The notes beneath the pieces were generated by a model. The model was not told where the DNA came from. It did no database searches and worked only from the letters and a program-made list of their open reading frames with translations. The position numbers and the translations under genes were made by a program. A stretch of DNA of 64,000 bases from Anseranas semipalmata (lineage: Eukaryota; Chordata; Aves; Anseriformes; Anseranatidae): NCBI GenBank assembly GCA_013399115.1, contig VXAA01004384.1, forward strand, positions 388,410 through 452,409, read 5' to 3'. This document shows, in pieces, positions 24,301 through 36,300 of this stretch; position 1 is the stretch's first letter; each line of letters opens with the position of its first letter.

Positions 24301-27300
24301 GCTGCCCAGCAGGGCAAACCCACCACACCAGCCCAGACCCGCACGTAGGCTAGAAGGTCTTCCACCTCCAACCTCTCCACCCTCAGCCATCGTTTCGGCA
24401 CACAGAGTCTGTTAGGAATTGTGTTTCCATTTATACAAGAACAACTCAAGGCACTTCATTAATTAGGCTTTCTGAGGGCTGAATTCTAACCACTGACCAT
24501 CATCCCTAACTACCAAGAGGTACTAAAGCCTCAGATTAAGATCTTCCAGCAGCGCTGCCTGAAGAACACCCCAAAACCTACAGTTTGATTTTCAGCAATA
24601 TTGGACAGCCTAATTCTAAATGAAGGCAGGTGCTATGGTGATTTAAATGCTTAGAAACCTGACCACCAATATACACATATAAACATGGATCTTAATGCTT
24701 TACACTAAGCAAAAAAAACTCTTGATTTCGTGTTGCTTTAAAATTTGGCCACAAGCAAAGCCTTACACTCATTACACACAATCAGCTCAGCAACCAGCCA
24801 TCCCTTACAGCACAGATGCTTTCCCCCACAAGTTTGGAAGTAATAGCCCAGCACCAGAAGGCTTTTATCACCAGTTTTCAGCAAAGAGACTTCAGCTAAA
24901 GCCCACCATACTAGCTGTCCATCACCAGATTTCAGAGACATTGACACAGTGACCTACGCAAACCATAAGATATCTTCCAGGTGCCACCAACACAACATGT
25001 CAGCAGGAAACAGGAAAAAAAATATGGACAATCCATATAACACTGCAGTAAATTAACACCTCTTTGAAAACTATTTCAACACAGGTGGACAAAATGTCTT
25101 TCTGCACCCAAATTTGTGCAGAAAGACTATTTTCAGTCTCTCCGTGCAGTAGTTTTAACACCAGCTTTTCTTTGCAGTACATTCCTGTAACACAATGACC
25201 CAAACCAGCCAGTATGCCACCACATCACTGTATCCCTAAGAGGAGAGGAAAAAAAAGAAACAAAAACAAATAAAACCATCCTTCCTGTACTGTACATAGG
25301 AGCTATGTAAATGCAGCTATGTTTATAAAGAACCACCTGACTGGTCATAATAATTCAGTTTTACTCTCATTGATCTTCTTCTTGTATTTTAGGACTGTTA
25401 CAATCAAAAAAATCAGTTGCTTCTGGATAGATGGGTTCGTTTCAACCTTTTTACACTGCTCTAACTCATTGGCTCCTAAATTCTGTTTCCTAGGCTTCAT
25501 CACTCTCACTGCCCTTCATCCCTTCTCCACAATGCTTCCAACTTGTGCTCTTCCTCTCCCTTGTCCTCCTCCTCTCCCATCCCACCAGCAGACCCCCAAA
25601 CTAATAAGCCTTTATGACTCCATCCAGAGCCAAGGAGATGTCTCAGCACCACGCTCCTAGTTCTGGCACAGCACAGGCAACAGGCATTAGGTAACCATGC
25701 CCAGAGCCAGCAAAGCTTACCAGCTCACGTGCAAGGCAACTGGGAACCAGTGCCTAGGGGCACCGACACAAACTGGCTCAAGGCCACAAACAGCTCTACC
25801 AAACTTCCACCATCTGATTCTTCATGCCCAGCAGATCTTGATCCAAGTTCTTTAAACCTTGTTTCCTTGCAGGTGGTTCCCCTCCTGTTCCATCGCAGTA
25901 AAGCTTCCAGCAACTCAGGATCAGATAATATTCCAGGTGTAGAAACTGCAGCATGACAAATGTTTTCCATTCACAACTAAACCCCAACCAACACGCGTCA
26001 GCTGAACTGCTCACAAGAATACCCTGTTAACACCGATCAACCCAGCAGGTAAACAGATTCTGGGTCCGAATCATACTCGGCTACCTAGCAGTTACAGGAA
26101 CAAACAACGCTCCCAGTCTTTCAGCGGCTGGTTGAGAACAGACAGAGCAGAGAAAGCAGCAGGCGCCCCGTGAGATGGGCCCTGCACGACTTCCTGTACG
26201 ATTCGGAGGAACGAGCATGCTGAGCAGCCTGAACAGCTACTTCACCAACATCATCTTTGTGCAAACTGCTGCAGCAACAGTCAGCGCTGAAATATATCTA
26301 ATGAAATATGTGCACCAGCAGACAGACGTTTCAAAACATTGCCACTAAAATACAAATCCTCCATTTACGGTAAGTACACATTCTGAGATTATGATATCCA
26401 GTGCTTTACACAGAGACAGCCCGAGGAAAGGGGTCAGCTCTTCTTCTTCCCTCCTTTGAGCCTCAGTATCTCCATGCTTCAGGAGTGTGTCATCTGCTGA
26501 GTGACTCAGCAGTCACCTTGCTGATGAGGACATTTAGCAGGGAGCAGCAGAAACAACCATAAGTAGATAGTCACCAGGAGCTGTGGAAATTCAGAGAGCT
26601 ACTCCACAGCTACGTCCCTCATTACTGGACAAAGCTTCTGAGGAAGCCAAACTATGTCCGAAGAGTTTTGTTATTTTTTCCAAAACATAGAAGTACATTA
26701 AGAACTCAGCAACGCAGTATCAAAGTATAAGTTCCCAAGGACAGCAAGACAGCAGAAAGATCGCTGTCCTCATCCTTACTGTATTCTCTGCATGCACTTA
26801 TGTATGCATGCACGTACATATTGGGAACAGTCATCCACTATCTCAGCCATAACACACAAAGCTTAACATCAGGGCATGCAGCATGGGTCATTTAATGATA
26901 GTGCCTAAAGCTAAGTTTTTGTGTTTGTCTGTCTCACGTTGACATTTCTATATCCTACCTATTCAAAATTGGTCTATTACACTGAATTTGGACAAACAAT
27001 ATCATATGTACATTTTCTGCATTGTTCCAAACCAAAGCTTCTCAGGACTATTCTTCAGTCAAAACAGTTTTGTTTTGTTTTTCCCCTGTGGAAATTTAAA
27101 AACAGCAGTTTCTACTGCAAGCAGAGAACATGCAGATAGCCTCACACTGGTGAGACTGTCCACTCACATTGGAAAATACAGAGGCTTGAACCTGGGACTT
27201 GATGTGAATACTGTCTTCCGTTTCTTTTGGTCGACGTGAATTTAAAGTAGTTCAGGACATATGAAACTTCGTTTTCTTAAAAGTCAAGCAGTGAAACAAC

Positions 27301-30300
27301 ACCTAGTTTCAAACCAACCATCACAGCTTTCAGTAGTTTCACAAAACTGCTAGAAAACTGTTTTGTCAACTTGAGAAATTAGTCATCAGTTCTGAATATA
27401 TCTTTTCATGACTTCAGTACGGTTGTATGACTTCTTGTCTGCATGTGAAAAGCCTGGAAGGTGAGCAGCATAACCACAGGTGGAAACGGTTACCCAAGGA
27501 ACACAGACATCAACACAGAATGTACACACAGCATCATTAGCCACAAAGCAAGACAAGCCAGCAGATGAAACTAAAAGTCACTGTCCTAGCATAAGCTGAG
27601 CGCAGCTTCAAGGTCTTACCCCTGCTAGGCATCAACAGGCGCTTCTTCATGTTGCCTGACAGAGCACAAGTGAACAGAAAAGAGAAAAATATCACATCAG
27701 CAACCTGAACAACAGCAGTTTAAAAAGTTCTTAATGTTAAAACAGAAACAGTAAGATATCAAATGTCTAATTATATTTCAGATAAGCCACGTATAACATT
27801 AAAATTAAAGGTGAAAAATGAAAAAGATTCTGTTCAGCTGCATCAAAACTTCACTGCAATTTTGCTCCATTATGACAGCATAAATCTACAGGAATAAGAC
27901 ACAGCAGGAGAGAATCTGTTTTCCTCCAAGGAAAAGTCTATAAGGTGATGTAACTTAACTTTTGCTCGCCCCTGGGAGGACAGCAGAGATCTCTCCATCC
28001 CTGCTCAGAGCCACCAGGAAGCTAACAGTTCCAATCCCTTGTTAAGGAGTGCTACCCCTCCATGTTCTCACTCCCGTTAAGACCATTGGAATAGGCCCTT
28101 TTATCTTCATCTGAGAAAAAGACTGCACTTTCTCTTCACGACAATCTCAGGCAACAGCAGCTCTTCAGAACAGAGCCCTGTGGTCCGTGCCAGAACATCC
28201 TGTGTCTACCTCCCACTTCAAACACCTTCCCCCTGCCTTTTATTCTTGGGGAGATGAAGCCCACGTTTCACTGCACAGGTTCTCAGTGACAGGGCCAACA
28301 GAAGTGAACGCTCTGGTTCCGAGCAAGGCAGGAACAGGTTAATGGCACACCTGGTCTGGCACTTCTGCCTCCCTTGACTAAGCAGTAGCCTGCCTCTCGC
28401 AATGGCATGCAGCCTCTGGTAGCTTTTCTGAAACCCAGGCGATCCACACATTACAAAGCCACCTGGGAATCACACAGCTACTACCTACAGGTTAAAAAGC
28501 TGTAAACCTCACAAGGAAGAGGAAACATCACTGGAAATGGCTATTAAGGTTTTCTTCATATTGCTTATTTAAAAAAAAAAAAAAAAATGAAGGGAAGATT
28601 CTCTCACTCTCCCACTTGCAAGGTTGGTCAAGCTAGGCAGAGTTCCACTAACGCAGTAGCCTTACATGCATGCACCACCCAGGCAGTACACATCACATGT
28701 CACACCCAAAACTAGAAATGGAACAAGCAACTTCTACAAAAGGAAAAAAAAATAAAAACCCTACAAATAAGAAACTCTGAATTTATATTTAAGGCTATGA
28801 TTTTAAACAATATCCTTGCACACTGAAAGGACAGAATAAGAAGCCTATACAGACAATACACATGTTGCAGAGAAATATTTACCATCCATTCCATTGTGTT
28901 GTTCATAACTTCTTTTTCCCAGGATAGTTGGGGACCCGTTATTAATGACAGGTGTAAACTTAGCAGGAGTCAGATTGTTGAGAGAACTGGATAAGCTCTT
29001 TGCAGGATCTGGTTTCGGAGGACACGGATGAGATTCTGTTGTGAAACATCAAGGTGTTATTTTTATTATTGAAGACACGGGAATTACAAACCTGAAAGCA
29101 ACCTGCAAACTTCCTAGGTGACCAAGTATACGTCCCCTTATACAAAAATTATCTCAGTCAATAATTTTGACTGAAGATTGCTATTTGTATTAATCATTTT
29201 AAGTACATTTAGGAATTCACTTCTACTGAAGATGTTAAACCAACGTCACAATATCCACCGTACCATATCACTATCCTAAAATAAGAGCTGACAACAAGAG
29301 CACTTTGTATTTATTTCCAAAACACTATTCTCCAATAATTTGGTATAATTTCTGGGCTGCTCTGTATTAAAAGCCATCTTTGGGCAGTCATGCAGCACCC
29401 CTAAGCTCTGGGGAAATTACAACTTTACCAGTTTAGCAAGGTTTGTAAAAGTACAGTTTTTAACTAGCTGAACAAGTGAGGATTCAGAGCATCGCCATAA
29501 AGAACACCGAGTCTGAATTCAACCTTTTAGCTGAGGCAGAGGCCAAGCACAGGCTGTCCAACAGAAAAGATTTTGAGAAAGTTGCAAGTAACAGCAAATG
29601 GGAGCTTCAAATGAGTGGCTCTCTCTCAGCCCCAACAGTAGGGTAACGTAACATAAAGTGCACTGAGCTCCAAAAACAGAGCTACGTTCTCACCAGTCCA
29701 TCAGCCTCCCTCCACTTCCTTCACTCCTCTCTCCCTATGTAACAGTCAAACAGAGACCCTGACACGGCGCTACTGAATTTGCACTCAGGTAAAATCTCAA
29801 AATCTATTGTTACATGCTGTACAAATACTAAAAGCAGGATTTTATTCAACAGCAAAAGTTCTCCCTTTATTGGCTTTATTTGGTTGTGCCATACATACCC
29901 AAAGGTTTCCCAGTCTGTGTATCTCATCAGTATTCAGCACTTAAGTACAAGGCTCAACAGAGAAGCAATAAATATTTAATAAACCCTCAGCTTTACAATA
30001 TTTCATCAAAAATGCCCAAAGAAACACAAAATTAACTCCAGTGTTTCTTATCAGAGTAAAAAGGCAATCAATTTCATTGTTCATCTGGAAGCCTTCAAAG
30101 TACTATGGTCCAAGCTACCTTTCTGTGGTTAGACTCCTGTCAGACTGCTGTTACAACCTAAGACACAGCTTCAGGGTATCTCCAACAACCAGCAGCACTA
30201 GGGAAAATTATTTGTAGTCAGAGCTGGTATGTCACATATCTGGCCCCTTCCAACACCTGAAACTTACACTAAGGTCCTGGGCAGAGCTACTTTGTACTCT

Positions 30301-33300
30301 GCCACAGATCAGCTGATGAGAGGCCCAAGTACTCAAGAAAACAGTAAAAACCAACAACAAGATGAAAATTAAGATGAATAGAAGGATATGCCCCATTGTC
30401 TGCCTCCAAGACAGAACAGCCAGTAACTGACTCACAAGCTGTGCTAAACCTGAACAGTGCTGTGCTAAACCTGAAAGGCTCCCTGGAGGTCCCAGCTGTA
30501 GTAACTGCCTCCAGACAGCCCAAAAACTGGAACAACAGACTGACCAATTGTTCCCAGAACATTACATATATGCCTCCATTAGCAGAGGGTAACTTGTCCA
30601 CAAATGCAAACTGTGCTGTGTCCCACCCCTCATGTAAAAAAACTTTGGCTACAGCTCAGCAAGCCCACAGTGGACTGCTGAGCAACTAGGTCTGTCAGAC
30701 AGGAAAAGGGAGAAATTCATGGGGAGGTTTTCATATTTTGTTTTGTTTTGATCCAGAACCAGCATCTAAATCTAGAACAAAATGGTAAAAGAAAGAGCTA
30801 GCAGAATTAGCCAGTAGGGTTTTTTGTTTGTTTGTTTGTTTTGAATACCTAAATACCGGAGTACTGCTTCTAAAGGCTTTCGAACCACTTGCTTTAATAG
30901 CAATGGGTTTTCTGATGCTTCCGGTAAACGTGCTGTGCCTGTAAAACAAAGAAAAAGAATTAGAGGGTAACGACATTTAGATATTGTAGCAGAACTAAGT
31001 GAGTAACTCAAGTGTTCTGAAAGAGCTTTCCAATCAAAAAGAGCATTTACAGGTTGCATGCATGTCTTGGCAACAGGATGCAAATGCAGGAAAATGCTGA
31101 AGGTAATAGCAAACAAGAATATTTTAAAACAAAGAACAACTCATGAATTTTCCAAGTTATTTGTCTAGCCTGTCATTAGTTAGAACACTACAATATAGCC
31201 AGGTTTTGTGGGAGCACTAACTGAGAGCAAAAGAACATCAGGAAGCTGCAACTCAAACTTTACTATAAAGCAATCTCAAAGGGCTCCTTTGCCCTCTGCA
31301 AGTAGGTGCCCAGCTGCACCACCACTCACATTCTGCTTTGATTGCTGCGCTGTTAATAGGCAGATAGGGATGTCTTGCAGCATGCCAAGGGCGTAAGATA
31401 TCTCGACATAAACGTCTGGCAATTCTTGTCAGTTTTGTTGTATGGAGATAAAAAGCTTGTCGTGTCTTCATAGCAAACTTAGGGCTCCCACTGTTTCGTA
31501 CTGGCACACCATGAGGACTCTAAAAAGAAAGAAAAATAAACATGATTTCTAATAGCATGGCCTTACAGAACAGAAAGAACATCATATAAAATCACTTTCA
31601 AGTACTGATTCACAGACATATGAACAGAAACAGTATTACAGAAGAAAATATTTTCAGCACAGCTATTTACCAGTTCCCAAATCTTATCCATCAACATTTG
31701 GAATTTTATTCCAAAATACCTCAAAGGATAAAACAAAATTAAACATTTTGTCTTCACAGGGATGTATTCACTCATGTGCCGTCCCAAATTTTAAAGAAAG
31801 GATCCAAAAGTCAGGCCTAAAGAAGTTGCCTGATGCTATCACGTGATTGAGTGCTTACAGAGTCAATAGCTCTGGATATATAATGCAAACTCCTTATAAC
31901 AAATCATTTGTGGGGAGAGGAAAATCAGAAAGTAGCTGTATGGCCAATCTGCATCACAAACTCACTTCCCAAAGTAAACTTAGAGCATGCAAGAACATTT
32001 TTTGTCTCAAAATTGCAGGAATTTCTGTTTTAATTCTTACTCTGAACTCAATGAGTGCATTTACATAGTAGGCAAGTATTCACTACATGTAATAAAGAAT
32101 AATACAGAAAGACATTTATCTACTACAGAGATCAAAAGCAGTATCTTTTTAATAAAAAGCAACAATAAGAGGAAGTTTCAGCTTGCAAAAAACAAGGTTT
32201 TCCCCTCTCAGACTGTTTACATACCGTTTAACTAACAAACAAGAGCTATAAGGGCTGATAAAACCTGGCAGTTATCTCGGCAATTAAGCAGCTTCAGAGG
32301 GTAAACAGAAGGCTGGAAAGGACAGAGGCTAAAGGAAAGAAACAGAAAAGGAAGGCAGAGATAGGAAAGACTAAGAGGGGAAAAAGAAATAACCTAAGAA
32401 CAAAGTTCAGTGTGCACTATTATCCTTCCATCCATAGCTGCTGTACTGATGCAGCCACTCTTTCCAATCAGCCCAACATATGATGCTTCAAGACTAAACT
32501 TTCACCAAATTCAGAAAAATTCTGAGTTTTTTTTAATATAAATACAATAGAAAAAAAATGAAAGCCCACAAAATGCAAATCAAAGACTACACAAAATACA
32601 TGATCAAATACTACACAAAAGAAAGGAGGATTAATTGAAAAAGAGGATGAAGTGGAAAAACAAGATAAGGGATCTCTAAAAAGCTACTAGCTATTTGGGA
32701 TATCTAATTTTGAATGTGCCTTAGGAAAGGGAACAGCTTTCAGGAAATAATGAATTCCTTTATGGAAAATCAGTCCTCTTCCTCCTGCAGCAAAAATCAT
32801 GGAAACAGAATAGCAGAAGCATTGGCTGGCATTCCAATTTTTTCCATGAAGTTCATGAAGTTGTCCCATGCATCTGATGGCTAGTTTGCTAAACAAATAA
32901 CGTGTTTTTTTTCTTTCCCTTGGGGCAGTACTTGGCAACAAGTTAGATACAGCTGATGTTAACATGCCAACTTTTCCAAGTCATGAAATATCAAACCCAA
33001 GGACAACAATGGAGGTTGAAGGCATTCTTTTTGTTGTTAAATATTTAGTTAGAAATCACAGCAACCTAGCTTTCCAGACAAGATCTGGAAGCAGTCTGCT
33101 TTGCTAATATACCTACCAAATTATTGCGGTTTGGTCCTGGTCTCTCTCCATCTAACCGGGTTGGCATTTTCAAGCCACCGTATTTCTTCCAGTACGTCCA
33201 ACAGGATGCACAGAGGCGACACTGCATGTTAGGGGGACCCCAAGAATACCACTGGTAAGACTGTGTGGCTAGAGATAACAAAGGTGGAAATTATATATAT

Positions 33301-36300
33301 CCTTAAACAGGATCACTTTTCAGAGCTTATACTCTTTAGAACCATCACAAAAGAAAACCCACACAAAGACAGTGCAAAGCTCAAACAGACCTTAAAAACC
33401 TGATGACAGCTTTATTGTCATCACCACTGTAAAATGTACTCAGTATTTCAGTGAAATCAATTACACACTTAAGACCTTTTTAAAACATGAACAGAAAAAA
33501 CACGTAGTAGGATGGGAAAGCTTCCTGCCAATGAAACTAAAAGCTCTCATTTTGCAAGACTGGTAGACAATTTCTGCAGGGAGGGATGAAAGATTCTCTT
33601 CAGGAACTCCCCATATATTAATTTTACAATGGAAGAACATAAGATGTGTGACTGTGACTTGACTTGCGCAGTCCTACATTCCAGCATCTCCAAAGGCTCC
33701 CCGTAAAGGAGGTCAAGCATTAGTATATTCGTACCAGGCAGCAGACCAAATACACAGATATCCCATATTTTGAAATCTACTCAAAAATTACGAAAAATTG
33801 TCAAGTTCACAGCTCGGTGATTAAAGTCTTTGCTCAACAGTAAATGTCCTACATAATAGCAGGGAGCTAACTCCCCTTTAAGTACTTCATAATTATATTT
33901 ACCAGTGTAAAACCAGTAACTCCAGAGACACTTTGCTTAAATGTTGCCATGTCAAAATCTGTCCCCCCACCATTCCAAAGCCTTCTTTCCCCTGCTCCCC
34001 CCTCCCAAACACAGCTTTTACTTTACTGTTTGCAATACAGCACTCGCTCCCTATGCACAAGTGCCATATTTGCATGTCACTTACTATAACAGCTTTCACA
34101 GGCCCGTCCTGCTCCCGTGTTCTGTGCCTGTACTCCAGTACCATTTACCACTCCTGGTTTGACATTATTTACATTGATCTGGTTGGGGTTTGGCTTGTTA
34201 CTTAAAACACAAAGCAAAAAGGAGGACAAACATTAATCAAGGCATGCAATTTCCTATGCAACTTAAAAAACATGGCCCAAAATGTTTGAAATTGAAGACA
34301 AATTTCGTTCATCGCGTGGCTTTCAGAACAAGGAGCTGCACTTACCAGCAATCTGACTTTCATGAATACGCTCTATCCAATGCCCATATTATATTAGTTC
34401 AATGCCATTTTTAAGAGACCAAAACCATTTAAAAACAACAAACCACTGAGGCAAGGCAGGTATCTTAATTACAGTCCCAGACATTCTAATCCAGCTGGCA
34501 AAAAGATCCCATCTACAGATCTCAACCTGTCGTCAGCAGGAAAGATATTTTACATAAATCTCCAAGAAGAAGCACAGGGGATGGAGAAAGAGAAGCAGCA
34601 GAGAAAGACAAACCCCTGCCTTATTCAGGGAAAGACAACCCCAGACTACAGTTGCATACATATTTTCACATTGTCTTACTGCAAAGATTTGCATCACGTA
34701 GCCACAATTTGCACAAGAACATCCAACACTTTTAATTAAATCTTCGGACCTAACATATAGGCAGAGATGATCAGGAATATGAGCCTTCTGACAAATCTTA
34801 ATCCATGATCTGAGCTCCTCCTAGGAAGCATCTAGTCTTCTGCTAAATGCAAAAAGTCCAAAAGTTTAACAGCCACAGAGCAAGAAATCCATCGACGTCT
34901 GTCGTTAATATACTCTTATATAGCATCATCCCTAAATGCTGCTGAAGATGCTGACTCAGGAAAACAAAAGTTACTGGCAGGAGCCAAGAATGGAAGGACA
35001 AACAAAACCTTGGCATGGAGAGTAGTATGGAAGAGTACAGACTCTGCAGAGGAAGATGTCAGAGGGGGAAAAGGAGACATTCAAAAATCCTTGGCGTGGG
35101 AGGAACAAGAAGCACAGAGAATCCTTATTGCAGGGACAGGACTTCTGGGGAATGGAGGAAGATGGGGGAAGTCACACAAGAAGTTTCGCTGAAGAAGGAT
35201 ACACAAAGAGCTTATGGAAACGCAGGACTTCAAGCTGCTATTAGGAGCTCAGCTTACAGAAACAACAAAAAACAGGCAGCCTTTGGTGTGACTTCTGAAC
35301 ATAAGCCCAAATTCTAATGCCAATTGTGTTTCACCCATATTCTCTTAGCTAAAAACTGAAGGGAGTGGGCATATTCTTTTTATTTCCAACTAATAAACTA
35401 GTGATTTGGAATCTACATATTCAAGCAGAAATATCTTAAAATAGGCTCTGTGAAATAGCTTCCTGAAAATGCATTTTCTTACACATCGGTTGCACAGACA
35501 CAGGAGTCACACCAATTTAAGTGACCCACAATATTTGTTACTTTTTGTTACTTGCTTCAAAAACGGCATTGTGGGAAAATGGCCAAATTAATTAATTCTT
35601 TCTACTGTGGCATTAGTACTGGCTTCACCTTCTCAGCAATGACCCCTGAAAGCAAAGAAGTTCCAAGTGACCGAATTCTGAAGGCAATTGGCCCTTGCAG
35701 CCCCAGAACAAATCCAAACTCTACCAGAAAGCTTAACGCCGCCTTAGAAGCCAGAAGAGTTCATCTTCCTCCTCATTTGAAAGTGTCTGATCATGCTCAG
35801 TAAAGCCCCATTTCCACGGACACAAAATCAATTCTGCTGTGAATGACCTACCCAAACCATACACACGTGTGGTAAGGAGGGAAGAGAATATTTGCCTAGT
35901 ACAAGAAAAACTTGAGGCAGCATTCTGATGGTGCTCCTTGCTGTGAAGTTCAGGGCCTTTCTGCGGAAGAGAAAGCTCGGGAGGCCAAGTGGCACAGAAA
36001 CCCTGTAACTAGATTGTTCCTTCAGTACACTGAGCAGCCCATATGCAGCCCGAAAGAAGCAGAGAAGAGGGGAAAAAATAAAGACATTTGGATTAACAAG
36101 CCCAGTCAGGTTTTCTTCTGCTTTTGTTTATTAACTTTCCTGGCTCTTTACAAGGATTAAAGTATTTTGGGGTTCTTATCAGAACGGCATGAGGTTTGGA
36201 CACCACAGATGGTGCGAGATCTGCAGACACGGTCCAACAAAGGCAAAGTTGAAGCCGGGTACACTCGTGCTACCCAGCATTTTGTTCTGGGATATCACTA

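Larger units (their letters stand above)
16199..27619 (-). other. MTA1: MTA1 largest intron in the window (11.4 kb)
   Basis: GT-AG intron containing a solo LTR (23855-24327), an old CR1-like fragment (about 22790-22880), a G run ending in an ambiguous base (17423-17436), a GTTT run (about 19624-19644), a 16-bp tandem duplication (20235-20266), a poly(A) run (21342-21357) and a TA-rich hairpin region (21464-21530). No coding exon is recognised. Confidence 0.85.
29036..30848 (-). other. MTA1: MTA1 intron between window exons 12 and 13 (1.8 kb)
   Basis: It starts with a weak donor (GTATTC) followed at once by a CAAA repeat on the transcribed strand. A 17-bp direct repeat lies at 30438-30454 and 30459-30475. 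Nothing else is recognised. Confidence 0.85.
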
